Counted from the stretch's first letter, positions 9,525 through 18,919 are shown. The stretch is DNA of 64,000 nucleotides from an uncultured Chloroflexota bacterium (GCA_902791025.1 CADATZ010000001.1:62001-126000); one strand, 5' to 3'. Program-made: numbers and translations. Notes: a model not told the origin generated them from the sequence alone.

Positions 9525-9630
9525 AATTTTTCTCCTAAAAAACTGCTTATAATTCGGTTTGCTGCGGTATTTCATGTTTATAAGCGAAAATACCGGAAAA
9601 CCTTCCGAAAATCCAATTGATTTTATCATA

Positions 9631-9667
9631 AAACGTTTACAAAAATGCCTGAGTGTGCAAACGTTTG
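9631..9667. promoter_or_regulatory. Paired LacI-family operator candidates upstream of glgB
   Basis: Two palindromes with the CpG-centred core AAACGTTT: 9631-9638 and CAAACGTTTG at 9658-9667, centres 28 bp apart. LacI/CcpA/MalR-type regulators of sugar genes bind such sites. No such regulator is encoded in the window, so the link to glgB control is inference. Confidence 0.45.
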
Positions 9668-9770
9668 TATAGTTTGTCCATTTTCGGTATATGTATGACT
9701 GAAATGGTTCAATTCACGGAAAAAAATCATATTTGAGAAATGGATAATTCGGGCTATAATATTTAAATGG

Positions 9771-9873
9771 TATTTATTCTGAACGGAGCATGTGGGGTCT
9801 GGCATCTTGTGCTGCGCAGCCCGCACAAGTGTGCCGGTCCCAATGTGCGTCGCTGCAGGGTCTGAATAGTTAC
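9771..9873. repeat. Interspersed palindromic repeat, type A
   Basis: Ends TATTTATTCTGAAC and TCTGAATAGTTAC are imperfect inverted copies; the core pairs GCATGTGGGGTCTGGCATCT with the complementary arm of CACAAGTGTGCCGGTCCCA. It lies between glgB and the uridine phosphorylase gene. Confidence 0.8.
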
Positions 9874-9934
9874 GTTAAATGAAGAAAAATTGTTAGACAA
9901 TAATAAGGTCTCTTATCCCCATGGAGGTTTCGAT

Positions 9935-10705
9935 ATGCAAAAACATGAGCTTCAATTTCATATTAAATGCAAGGAGGGCGATGTCGGACGGTATGTGATC
10001 CTTCCGGGGGATCCCGGCCGCTGTGAGAAGATCGCGGCGCATTTTGACGACGCCGTAAAGGTTCAATCCAATCGCGAATATACTATTTATACCGGACACC
10101 TGGACGGTGAAAAGGTGAGCGTCTGCTCTACCGGCATCGGCGGACCCAGTGCGGTGATCGCGATGGAGGAACTGGTGGCAATCGGTGCTGATACCTTTGT
10201 CCGTGTCGGTACCTGCGGTGGGATCGATCTGCGCGTACAGTCTGATGATGTTGTGATTGCCACTGCCGCAGTACGACAGGAGGGAACCAGCGTTCAGTAT
10301 GCCCCGATCGAATTTCCCGCGGTTGCGGATTTCGAGGTGCAGAACGCCTTGGTAAGCGCGGCAAAAAAGCTTGGAAAACACTGGCACGCCGGGGTGGTTC
10401 AATGCAAGGATTCCTTCTATGGGCAGCATTCACCGGAACGGATGCCGGTCAGTTATGAGCTGATGTCGAAATGGGAAGCCTGGAAGCGTCTGCATGTTTT
10501 GGCCAGTGAGATGGAATCGGCCGCGCTTTTCGTATGTGCCGCGGCACTGGACGTGCGCTGCGGTTCCTGCTTCCACGTGATCTGGAACCAGGAGCGGGAA
10601 GCTGCCGGGCTGGATCAAAAGGAAAGCCATGACCTGGAATCCGCTATTCAGGTCGGAGTGGAAGGTCTGCGTCTTTTGATCGTGCAGGATCGGGAGAAAA
10701 AATAA
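9935..10705 (+). CDS. udp: Uridine phosphorylase
   Basis: 256 residues from ATG 9935, which has GGAGG at 9923-9927. NP-I superfamily phosphorylase: [17 protein letters not shown] (phosphate site Arg), [25 protein letters not shown], the substrate region with FYGQHSPER and the terminal [14 protein letters not shown] carrying the EMES ribose-binding Glu. It would convert uridine and phosphate to uracil and ribose-1-phosphate in pyrimidine salvage. Length is typical. It is monocistronic and flanked by a repeat upstream. The nucleoside-type ABC importer at 55.7-60.7 kb could supply its substrate. Confidence 0.9.
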   Translation: MQKHELQFHIKCKEGDVGRYVILPGDPGRCEKIAAHFDDAVKVQSNREYTIYTGHLDGEKVSVCSTGIGGPSAVIAMEELVAIGADTFVRVGTCGGIDLRVQSDDVVIATAAVRQEGTSVQYAPIEFPAVADFEVQNALVSAAKKLGKHWHAGVVQCKDSFYGQHSPERMPVSYELMSKWEAWKRLHVLASEMESAALFVCAAALDVRCGSCFHVIWNQEREAAGLDQKESHDLESAIQVGVEGLRLLIVQDREKK

Positions 10706-10738
10706 AATCGGATCTTTCCGAAATGGGCGAGTATAAAA

Positions 10739-10771
10739 ATCGTGACCACCGGCAAATACGGTGGTCACGAT
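10739..10771 (-). terminator. Intrinsic terminator of the DUF4157 gene
   Basis: Perfect 13-bp stem ATCGTGACCACCG / CGGTGGTCACGAT with a 7-nt loop; on the minus strand it is followed by ATTTTTATA. No T run follows on the plus strand. Confidence 0.75.
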
Positions 10772-10779
10772 AAGAATCA

Positions 10780-12546
10780 TCAAAACTTGAAAAAATCCAG
10801 GAATTTGCGGAAGAAGCCTCGCTTCTTCTTTTTGTTAAACTTCTCTCGCGTGAGTTTTGTCTGCCGTCTTTCGTATTCTTTCACAATTTCCATGCTCATC
10901 TTCTTGGCATCCTTTCCGTTCGCATAGACATCCTGAAAGGCCTCGGCAAACATCTCCACCGGTGCGGTGGAACCATATTTTGACGTATGACCGTTTTCAA
11001 AAAAATGACTGTTTTTCGTATCGATCTGATTTTTCAGAACCTGAATGCCATTTATGTTCTTGTTTTTATGATACTTTTTGAGCTCTTTTTTCTCACGGTC
11101 ATCCAGAACTTTTTCGCTCACTGTTTGAATGATATCGTTTTCATTGACACCGGTGTTCTGGTCGATAAAATTCTGTAATTTGTTTCCGGTGTTCGGCAGG
11201 AGGGATGCCAGCCCATGTCCCAATTCATGTGTACCGGCGTAATTTGTGTTCGGGGCATTATAACGCCTGTTTGTCTGATCTGCCTGCCTATGTTTTGTCC
11301 GCTCTGCTTCTCCTCCCTCTCGGTCCATATGGGCGTTATACTCGAGCGTGATTTTTTGATACCCGCCGCCGGAACCTTGTTCTGCCATAACCTGGGTTTT
11401 TTTGGGATCAATGGTGGTCATATTACCGATGTTGCCCCTCAGTTCAGGGTAGTCATAAATGACCCGGGTCATATGTTTCAGTTTCGCCTTGAACAGAGGA
11501 AGCTCCAGTTTTGTGCCGTATTGATCCTTATATTCGCCGCCAGGATTTCCGGTGTAGTCAGCGAAGATGCGGTAGGCTGATTGTGCGTCATGTGCGCTGT
11601 CAATCTGCTGCTGAATTCTGGTAAGTTCCCTGATCTGATTTGGATTGAAGGAATTCTCACCTTCTTCCGGCATTTGGGTATCATAGGCACGTTTGTTATC
11701 TTCTCCCAGCGGCAGTCCACCGAAGACCTGCGAGGCGATATCTTCCAACCCATGATTGCCCAGTCTGGTGGATAGCATATCGATGTATTGCTCATATTCA
11801 TATGCAGCATCCTTTGCCGCATCTTTGTCTCCGATGTTTTTCTGCATGATCGTGGTGAGGATCCCTTTGGAACTGTAATCCTTCCCGGAAGCCCAGGCGA
11901 GGAATTTGATTCCATATTCCTTGGAATACTGCGGGAGATTTCTTCCTCCCTTCGTTCCCTTTTCGATCATCTTCTTCAGTTTTTTCTCCATGCGCTGGTA
12001 GACTTTGCGGCCCATATCCGTAGAATTAAAAATCTCCAACAGCTTCGCCTCGATTTGCGGTTCCTTGAGAGTATAATCGGGGTGGATTTCCTCTTCATCT
12101 CCCTCGTTATTCGGGATCATCTGAATTGCGCCATTGGGCATGGATTGGGAAACGTTCCCCCTCACCGCGCCCTGCTGGACCGTATGCACCAGTTCGTGTG
12201 CGGCAACCGAAGGAGAAAAGCCTCCTTTTCCAAAATAAACATCTCTGCCCTGTGCCCAGGCACGAGCGCCCATCGCCTGACTTTTGTTCATGCTGTTCAC
12301 ATCGCTGTGGAACCTGACGCCCGAAAAATCCGCGTTCAGACGGCCGCCCATCTCCTGCATGATATCATCCGGAGTGGAGGATGTAATACCCTGCGAGAGG
12401 CGGTCTGCTTCTTTTTCCGCCTCGGGATCTTCCATGATGCGCCTGACCATGCTGTTGGGGAGCATCTCCCGTTTTACCTGAGCCGGCTTGCTATCCGGGA
12501 ATTTGTTCTTTTTGTTTATTTTTCGTTTGTCAAATGAATATCTCAT
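10780..12546 (-). CDS. DUF4157 (eCIS-core) protein with C-terminal zinc metalloprotease motif
   Basis: 588 residues, no signal peptide. The N-terminal ~140 residues match the DUF4157 (eCIS core) pattern: early SMVRRIMEDPEAEKEADRL, FSGVRFHSD, then AWAQGRDVYFGKGGFSP and AAHELVHTVQQG with HELVH at 117-121. In known systems this domain marks effectors carried by extracellular contractile injection systems and related secreted toxins. A long helical middle follows, and a second zinc motif THELGHGLASLL (440-444) with EMFAEAFQDV (from about 531) as a third-ligand candidate; this second unit looks like the effector proteinase. The tail is very basic (KKKKRGFFRKF). Good AGGAG upstream of the start. 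No sheath, tube or baseplate genes occur in the window. It is the last of three same-strand genes (58 bp after the subtilase-sortase stop). Confidence 0.8.
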   Translation of the reverse strand: MRYSFDKRKINKKNKFPDSKPAQVKREMLPNSMVRRIMEDPEAEKEADRLSQGITSSTPDDIMQEMGGRLNADFSGVRFHSDVNSMNKSQAMGARAWAQGRDVYFGKGGFSPSVAAHELVHTVQQGAVRGNVSQSMPNGAIQMIPNNEGDEEEIHPDYTLKEPQIEAKLLEIFNSTDMGRKVYQRMEKKLKKMIEKGTKGGRNLPQYSKEYGIKFLAWASGKDYSSKGILTTIMQKNIGDKDAAKDAAYEYEQYIDMLSTRLGNHGLEDIASQVFGGLPLGEDNKRAYDTQMPEEGENSFNPNQIRELTRIQQQIDSAHDAQSAYRIFADYTGNPGGEYKDQYGTKLELPLFKAKLKHMTRVIYDYPELRGNIGNMTTIDPKKTQVMAEQGSGGGYQKITLEYNAHMDREGGEAERTKHRQADQTNRRYNAPNTNYAGTHELGHGLASLLPNTGNKLQNFIDQNTGVNENDIIQTVSEKVLDDREKKELKKYHKNKNINGIQVLKNQIDTKNSHFFENGHTSKYGSTAPVEMFAEAFQDVYANGKDAKKMSMEIVKEYERRQTKLTREKFNKKKKRGFFRKFLDFFKF

Positions 12547-12560
12547 TTTTCTCCTTTCGG

Positions 12561-12588
12561 AGGGGACGAACCTAAAGGTTCGACCCCT
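12561..12588. other. Hairpin between the DUF4157 and subtilase-sortase genes
   Basis: AGGGGACGAACC / GGTTCGACCCCT with a TAAA loop and one mismatch. There is no strong T run, so it may be an mRNA processing or stability element. A similar sequence occurs at 41169-41201. Confidence 0.45.
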
Positions 12589-12604
12589 AATATCGTTGAA
12601 AGAT

Positions 12605-15397
12605 TCAGTCCGGAAGGGCTATGATGACACGGCGGTTGGCGTACCCACCCTCAGCCAGTTCGTTTTCACAGGTGACGAGTGTCAGCGTGTTTTCTAACTG
12701 GTTGGCTAATCTCTCAAGAGCTGTGATATCACCGGCACCGATCAGTTTGTTTTCCATGACAGTGAAGGATGCCAATTCATCATGCGAGTTCTGGACAAAC
12801 AGCTTTGAACCCGGTTCCAATCGGGAAAGGAAAGCAAACGGACCGGCTTGCGTGTTGTTGAGATGGTTATGCCCGGTAAGGACACTCACACCTTTCCCCG
12901 GCAGCGCGCTGCCCTCCAGCAAACCAACGGCATCCTCCAGCCATTGTACAGGATATTCATTATCCGCATAAGGTACCTGAACAATACTTGCGTTCATATC
13001 AAGGGAGGGGATTCTAAGCTCCAACCCGACAGGTTCGTAGTTCAGGCTCAGCGGTTTTTCACCCAAATACTGTGGATGAAGCGCTGAAAAACCTGTGCCC
13101 GGCAGTTCTTTCATCGTCTCAGAAAAATGGAAGAACGCCCTTTCAGGTGTTCTGTTGGATGGAATCCGAATCTCATAGCCGGAGTAAATCGCGCCGGAAA
13201 TCTCTGTCTGGGCATTTATCGGGACAATGGCATAGGCATTCGGATCACCGTTATCCGTGAATTCCGACAGATTTTTGATCTCGATTCTGACTTGATTTCC
13301 TGATTCTTCCGTCACGATGATATCCAATTCAGGATAATTTTCGGAGCTATAGTGACTTTCCACCACAATAGCCTTTTGCACAATTTCCCGTGAGACCAGC
13401 GTAAGTTTTCCCAGGTCCATCGGTAAATCGTTCGCAGTTAAAGCAAAGTATTGGGAGAACAGAACATTGGGATCAGCAGGTGCGGCATTGTTTCCGCTTT
13501 TGACCGTAATACTGACCGGTTCAACAGCGGAACCTTTCTCCTGTTCAAGATAATTTTCCAGATTGGAGAAATCAAGGATCGGTTTGACAGCAGAGAGAGA
13601 CGTGACCTCATTATATCCTTCCTCAGGGCAATCGTAATTATTCTTGCTGCATGCAGACCGCTGCGTGACATCCTTTGTTGAAAGATCAATGAGTGTTTGT
13701 TTGAGCTGTTCCGGTGAACGGTTCGGGAAAATTTGCTTCATGATTGCAAAAGCTCCGGTGACCATCGGTGCTGCCATAGAGGTTCCGGATTCCTCTTCGT
13801 AATATGTCCATTTAACTTCACCATCATATTCGTGGGACCGTGGATTGATGGATGAATTGATATTATCACCGGGGGCTGTAATATCGATCAGGTCGTTGTG
13901 ATTGGAAAAGGCTGCAAGGATCGGACTTTCCTGATCCGCAAGTGCCCCAACCGCGAAAGAATTTGAAGTGCATGCTGATTCCGGCAGACTGTCTTTTTTG
14001 TATTCGTTTCCGCTGGCAAGCACCGGGATGATCCCATTTTTCAGCAGCGATTGGAAGTAGTTATAGTTTTCGATATCATCACAGGCTGTTTCGTGGAATT
14101 TGCTGTTTGCCATGCTCAGGTTGACAGCGGTCAGGTTCGGGTAGTCCTGAGCGTGTCCGATCAGGTAATCGAATGCCTTTGCCGTGTCCTGTGGATTTGA
14201 AGCGGTTGTACAGCACTTTCTGGTTTCAGGTTCTTCACCATCGGGAGCGAATTTTTCCCAGGGACACCAATCAAAAAAGTCACCCTCTGAACAAGTCCAC
14301 TCGATATCGGTAAAAACCTGGATCGCCACGATGTTGGCTTCCGGCGCGATCCCGCCTTTGCCTGCGGCGATTCCTGAGGCATGCGTACCATGACTGAACC
14401 TGCTCAAATAATTAAGCGCATTTTCGGGATAAGCATTGTCTTCGCTAACACAGGGCGAATGGAATATCGTCCCGTCCTCATCAACATCATCGGTGCCATA
14501 GCAGCGCTGCCCGATCACTCTGCCTTCAAATTCCGGATGATCCGGATAAATACCGGTGTCGATCACGGCAACAGTCGTGCCTTTCCCGGTAAAACCAAGC
14601 TCATGAGCTTTGCTGACAGAAGTCAGTTTTTCAGTATTCCCTTCAAGTGTCACTGCCTTCTGAACATTATCTTCCGATTCAGACGGTTTCTCCGCAAAAA
14701 CAAAATGTTCTTCATAAATTTCTTTCAAATCGGCATTGTCGGCTGTGAATTGCAGGATCTGTTCAAGCGTTCCTGTCAGGGTAATGACATGAAGGTTCCG
14801 CAGCGGTTCAGATTCTTTCACCCCAAAGGAAAGAGCGCGCTGACTTTGTGCGTCTTCTGTGCCGGGAGTGACCGCTGCCATCACCCTGAATGTCCGCTCT
14901 TTTGATTTCGCATAGGAGTCGTCGGTCAATTCTGAGCCTGCCAGAAAATCGAGATAACGATTAATGCTGAAGGAAGTGATTTTTCCCCGGTCTGCGGGAG
15001 AAAGGCTGATGAAGCTGCTGCCTGATTTTGCGGTACTACCGTCTTTCGGCTGCGTACCGTTGACCGTCACCGTGCAGACATCCCAGGCATAGCCGTCAAA
15101 GCTTTCCGCAAGGATCCGTGCTGTGCCTGCTTGCAGGCCTGTCACAGTGTAATGGACCGGATCGATACTGATTATCGAATCATCGGTGACGCTCCACTTC
15201 AACGCATGGATAGCCGTTTCCGGTTCAAAAATTACCTGGAAGCTGTAGTTTTCACCAATCTCCAGCGTCAGGCTTTCGACGCCCAGGTCGATCCCGGACA
15301 TATTGGAGCTGCCGGCCACGGGTACGCTCAGCAGCAGAACCAAGAGCAGACATAATGCAAAAATTCGTTTTTGATGAATTTGTGCTTTGAAAAACAT
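12605..15397 (-). CDS. Secreted subtilisin-like protease fused to a C-terminal sortase domain
   Basis: 930 residues from ATG 15397, which has AAGGAGAG upstream and begins with a signal peptide (MFFKAQIHQKRIFALCLLLV...VPVAGS). An in-frame start 33 codons upstream lies inside a repeat and is rejected. Domains: a Big2-like Ig domain (about 35-115), a propeptide-like region (about 140-240), an S8 subtilase with AVIDTGIYPDH (D280), RFSHGTHASG (H336), ASGNE (oxyanion N464) and SGTSMAAPM (S540), a beta-rich linker, and a sortase from about 800: LRIPSLDMNASIVQVP, TGHNHLN (H843), TLTLVTCEN (C910) and ANRRVIIA (R922/R923). Both active sites look intact. The subtilase would cut secreted or surface proteins and the sortase could transfer a cleaved product to the wall; that pairing is inference. 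It lies between two unusual effector-like genes. Confidence 0.85.
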   Translation of the reverse strand: MFFKAQIHQKRIFALCLLLVLLLSVPVAGSSNMSGIDLGVESLTLEIGENYSFQVIFEPETAIHALKWSVTDDSIISIDPVHYTVTGLQAGTARILAESFDGYAWDVCTVTVNGTQPKDGSTAKSGSSFISLSPADRGKITSFSINRYLDFLAGSELTDDSYAKSKERTFRVMAAVTPGTEDAQSQRALSFGVKESEPLRNLHVITLTGTLEQILQFTADNADLKEIYEEHFVFAEKPSESEDNVQKAVTLEGNTEKLTSVSKAHELGFTGKGTTVAVIDTGIYPDHPEFEGRVIGQRCYGTDDVDEDGTIFHSPCVSEDNAYPENALNYLSRFSHGTHASGIAAGKGGIAPEANIVAIQVFTDIEWTCSEGDFFDWCPWEKFAPDGEEPETRKCCTTASNPQDTAKAFDYLIGHAQDYPNLTAVNLSMANSKFHETACDDIENYNYFQSLLKNGIIPVLASGNEYKKDSLPESACTSNSFAVGALADQESPILAAFSNHNDLIDITAPGDNINSSINPRSHEYDGEVKWTYYEEESGTSMAAPMVTGAFAIMKQIFPNRSPEQLKQTLIDLSTKDVTQRSACSKNNYDCPEEGYNEVTSLSAVKPILDFSNLENYLEQEKGSAVEPVSITVKSGNNAAPADPNVLFSQYFALTANDLPMDLGKLTLVSREIVQKAIVVESHYSSENYPELDIIVTEESGNQVRIEIKNLSEFTDNGDPNAYAIVPINAQTEISGAIYSGYEIRIPSNRTPERAFFHFSETMKELPGTGFSALHPQYLGEKPLSLNYEPVGLELRIPSLDMNASIVQVPYADNEYPVQWLEDAVGLLEGSALPGKGVSVLTGHNHLNNTQAGPFAFLSRLEPGSKLFVQNSHDELASFTVMENKLIGAGDITALERLANQLENTLTLVTCENELAEGGYANRRVIIALPD

Positions 15398-15439
15398 ATC
15401 TCTCTCCTTTTTATCCTTTGCAACGTTTTTGTTCATGCC

Positions 15440-15501
15440 GCACATGGGTACAGGCACGTTTGTGCGGGCTGTGCCGCACAAGATGCCAGTCCCCATGTGC
15501 T
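15440..15501. repeat. Interspersed palindromic repeat, type A (core only)
   Basis: GCACATGGGTACAGGCACGT pairs with the arm GATGCCAGTCCCCATGTGC around a GTGCGGGC..GCCGCAC centre. Clear outer TACTATTCAGA ends are lacking here. It sits in the 118-bp gap between the subtilase-sortase gene and the gene upstream. Confidence 0.75.
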
Positions 15502-15515
15502 TCGTGATGAAAACA

Positions 15516-18500
15516 TCACTGAGGACGTTTTTTATTAACGGTCAATCCTTTGTCCTGTTCCTCCATCCGGCAGACCTGGAACATGGTTTTAACGATTCCA
15601 TTGAACTTGCTGCGGTCCTGAACCATACTCGAAAGGGAGACATAAAGATTAATCGTGGCATACGCCAATTTCGGGTTACCGCCGGGAGCAGTCGAAAAAT
15701 TGTTATTAACCACAGTCTGCTGCAGAACATCAATAAGCTTTTCCATTACCATTTTCTCGGTGACTTTCTTGGTTGGGTCCCCCGCCTGGATGGATCGGTA
15801 AATTCCTTTGACGATCATCTGGAATCCCTTCTCTTTCTTTTTGATGCGGGTGGTCAGATAATCATCCAGCCAGGTCTGTACGGCTGCCGGATTTTTTGAG
15901 TCATCTACGGAGATACCGCCATCTTTGGGTTCCTTCATCCACTGGTCTTTTATATCTTTGAAGAATTTCTCCATAAAAATGGTGATGTAAAGCCCGGATG
16001 CGGATTTATAACTATCCCGGACGCCCTCATTGACGTCTTCCTTACCGTTAAATTCATTATGGGCTTGCAGTCCCTTTGTCTCTTTATCATGCAGACGGAA
16101 AGCATAGTCAATATCCTGCTGACTGTAGGCATCCTTTTCGGCCATATAGTTGTGAGAATTGTCAAACTCCAGCGCCAGTTCTTCCATCCGTTCCAGTTTT
16201 CTCAGCTCCATTGCTTCATCATAGGTGATCTGGTCATCGTCTTCCATACCGAATTTGCTTTTCAGCTTACGGCCTTGAATGTTGAAAAAGCCGTGCGTCC
16301 AGGTGCTGGCTTTCTTTTTCGCCCGCAGTTCCTTCAGGCGCGCATATTTTTCGATCGCTGTTTTCGGATCCTTATAGATCTGGATATAGGATTCATAATG
16401 TGTCGGTGTAAAATCCGTCTGTTTTCCATCTGCTCGGACAGTGATGTTGGAAAAGTTCAATTTTTCCCGGGTGTCGGTGATATTTCTCGTGTCATTACCG
16501 CTGCGGCTGGATACGCGGTAAAGCTTGTCAACGTAATTGATACCATAATTTAGAAGGGAAATCATGTTCAGCATATCCTGATGAATACGCGCGTCATTTT
16601 TGAGGTAATCGTTGAGCAGAATATTCACCTTTTCAATATTTGCGCTGAGTTCCTGCCGGGCGGTGCGCAATTCATCAGCGTTGGTATAAAACTGCTCAAC
16701 AGCATCCGGCCGCTGTATCTGGTTTTCTTCGCTTTTTCCTGTATTTTCCTTATCCAGTCTGTTCTCAATTTTACTGTTGAGCTGATATAACGGGGTGCCT
16801 AATCCGGACAGGGTATTCATAAGCGTACTCACTTCAAACGGGAGCTGCTCCCGGCCCTCTTCCGGAAAGATATTTCTGAGTTTCTCTTGGATCGATTCCC
16901 CATAGCTTGTGATTGCTTCGTCAAGTTTCGTGAGTCCGACGAAAACATCTCCATTATCATCCTTCAGCGGATCGTTGAATTGGAATGAGCTGATCTGACC
17001 GGTTCCGTCACCATGCATACGGCGCATACGCTCTCCGGTTTCCCCGGGGATGAAGGTTTTATTTATGATGTGACCGCTCTTTTTCTGGGAAGCGAAGTAA
17101 TTGCCCATGTCCTTCATGTTCACACGCTTGTTTCCGTAATTCTGGTAGGTCTGATCATCTTGTTTGGCAAGATCCATCAGCGTGTTTTTTGCCCCGGCTT
17201 TTGAGTTGCTGTCAAAAGCGGAAGCAGCGAACATGCCGAAATTAGCCAAATGACTGTACTCGACTTCAGCTTGTTTGAAAATATCGCCGCCGGTTGCCAG
17301 GTGAGCCGTATCTACGACCATCTGCTTGACAAAAGTGGTGCAGTTCCGGTCGTAAAAACCATAGCCGCCTTCAGCATATTTTTCCGAGGCACTCAGGATG
17401 GCGTTGACCTGATCCGGTTTTGCGGGATAGCGCCGGCTTACATCATATTTGTGTTCGCTGTCATCGGCGAGCTGGCCGGGCACGGTCGCGTTATGAAGCA
17501 GCATCATCATGGAACTGGAAGTATTGGAAAAGCTTCCCGCCGGATAAAAACCATACTCTAATTTATATCGTTCATAGCGGTTGGAAACAGCACTCTTGCG
17601 GCTGTATTCGATGCCGATGAAGGTATGGCCCATCTCACGGCTATTCATAGCCTGAGCTGATCCGCTTTTGGGCTGTTCGATGTTGATGCTGACGATGGGG
17701 TCCAGTGGTTTTTCTTCCTCTTCGTCTCCATTTTTGACCGTATCTGCGGCTTTGGCAGCGGTTAGCTGGGACCAGACTGCCGGAACCCGCCGGAAATCGG
17801 CGTTAACCTCGTCCTTTTGGCTTGCTGAGTTTTTGAATTTCGCCCCGTCCCAGCCCGGAATGCTTTTGTAGTCCTTTGCCATCTGCCATTTGGTTTTATC
17901 TGCCAATGCAAAGCGGGCGGCAGATTTTGCACGCCAGTAATGGCCCAGTGTGAGGATCTGTAATGCAGTGCCGACCAGTTTCCCCATACCCCAGGCTGTA
18001 TAGGCTCCCAGTTTGCGCAGAAAGGAAGGCTTTTTGGCATCCTTCATCTTCACCGGGTCAAAATTCCAGTTTTTGAGCTTTTCCATCTCTTCTGCCTGGA
18101 ACTGGGCTTCCTCCTCTTCGCTTGCATCGCGCAGTTCAACCTTTTTCAGGCGTTTCCCGGCTTCATGCTTCCAGCGCGCGTCTTCATCTAATGCCTCCAA
18201 TCCCGTTATCTTTGATTTGGGCTTAGGGTTGACGATATTTTGCTGTTGGGGTGATTTTTTGCCTTTTTTCTTCTTTTTTGCGCTTTTTTTGCTTCCGGTT
18301 TCGACGACCATATCCTCGTCAAGAGCGTAGGTGGAAAGGGGGGCAAAGTCATTATTGTCTCCCGGCGCCTGACCCTGCACGATCTTTTCTGCAATGTTCA
18401 GCGCCTTTTTCTCATCGTCTTTTGATGGTTTCTTCTTTTTCTTTGGTTTGCTTGATGTGCTGATGATGTTCAGGTCACTCGCATCGCTGATATCACTCCC

Positions 18501-18803
18501 GGTGTCATTGCGGATGATATTGTTATCATTGAGAATGTTGAGGGAAGAGTCGATGTATCTGCCTTTTTTGTTTTTATTACGGATGAAACTGTTTTCATTG
18601 ACAATATTATGAGAAGTATCGAGGTCGATAATGTTGTCATTATTGGCGTCCTTCAGCATCTGATCCATGAGCTCAACATTCACGGCTTCATTGCCCGCCG
18701 GAAGAATAGAGCTCAGACTGTCATCCAGTCTTGCTTCTTTACGGACGTTTTCATCCTTTGCCGCGGGTTTTTTCTCTTGCGGGTTGCTGACTTTTGGATA
18801 CAT
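15516..18803 (-). CDS. Large unknown protein with permuted papain-like (NlpC/P60, LRAT-type) core
   Basis: 1095 residues from ATG 18803 (AGGA upstream); an in-frame TTG 13 codons upstream is less likely. No signal peptide. The first ~160 residues are low-complexity with repeated Asn/Asp/Ile segments (IVNENSFIRN, ILNDNNIIRND) and Lys runs (KPKKKKKP, KKSAKKKKKGKK). A hydrophobic stretch occurs near 275-300. A domain at about 380-500 carries MGHTFIGIEYSR (H393) and YDRNCTTFVKQMV (C488), the His-then-Cys order of circularly permuted papain-like enzymes that act on lipids, peptides or amides. The C-terminal half is mainly helical and charged, without known motifs. Together with the DUF4157 and subtilase-sortase genes downstream it forms a minus-strand cluster. 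Function unknown; an effector or large secreted toxin is a reasonable hypothesis. Confidence 0.65.
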   Translation of the reverse strand: MYPKVSNPQEKKPAAKDENVRKEARLDDSLSSILPAGNEAVNVELMDQMLKDANNDNIIDLDTSHNIVNENSFIRNKNKKGRYIDSSLNILNDNNIIRNDTGSDISDASDLNIISTSSKPKKKKKPSKDDEKKALNIAEKIVQGQAPGDNNDFAPLSTYALDEDMVVETGSKKSAKKKKKGKKSPQQQNIVNPKPKSKITGLEALDEDARWKHEAGKRLKKVELRDASEEEEAQFQAEEMEKLKNWNFDPVKMKDAKKPSFLRKLGAYTAWGMGKLVGTALQILTLGHYWRAKSAARFALADKTKWQMAKDYKSIPGWDGAKFKNSASQKDEVNADFRRVPAVWSQLTAAKAADTVKNGDEEEEKPLDPIVSINIEQPKSGSAQAMNSREMGHTFIGIEYSRKSAVSNRYERYKLEYGFYPAGSFSNTSSSMMMLLHNATVPGQLADDSEHKYDVSRRYPAKPDQVNAILSASEKYAEGGYGFYDRNCTTFVKQMVVDTAHLATGGDIFKQAEVEYSHLANFGMFAASAFDSNSKAGAKNTLMDLAKQDDQTYQNYGNKRVNMKDMGNYFASQKKSGHIINKTFIPGETGERMRRMHGDGTGQISSFQFNDPLKDDNGDVFVGLTKLDEAITSYGESIQEKLRNIFPEEGREQLPFEVSTLMNTLSGLGTPLYQLNSKIENRLDKENTGKSEENQIQRPDAVEQFYTNADELRTARQELSANIEKVNILLNDYLKNDARIHQDMLNMISLLNYGINYVDKLYRVSSRSGNDTRNITDTREKLNFSNITVRADGKQTDFTPTHYESYIQIYKDPKTAIEKYARLKELRAKKKASTWTHGFFNIQGRKLKSKFGMEDDDQITYDEAMELRKLERMEELALEFDNSHNYMAEKDAYSQQDIDYAFRLHDKETKGLQAHNEFNGKEDVNEGVRDSYKSASGLYITIFMEKFFKDIKDQWMKEPKDGGISVDDSKNPAAVQTWLDDYLTTRIKKKEKGFQMIVKGIYRSIQAGDPTKKVTEKMVMEKLIDVLQQTVVNNNFSTAPGGNPKLAYATINLYVSLSSMVQDRSKFNGIVKTMFQVCRMEEQDKGLTVNKKRPQ

Positions 18804-18919
18804 TAATTCCTGACTCCCAAAACCGGAATGTAAATAATGCAAATATGGATTATTATATCTTAAAATTAAACGTATGAATAATTACGATATAATATATTTG
18901 TTTAAACAAGATGACGGGG

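Noticed and set aside
10780..18803. A complete eCIS gene cluster
   Set aside because: No sheath, tube, baseplate or AAA+ ATPase gene is present; only a DUF4157 cargo-like protein.
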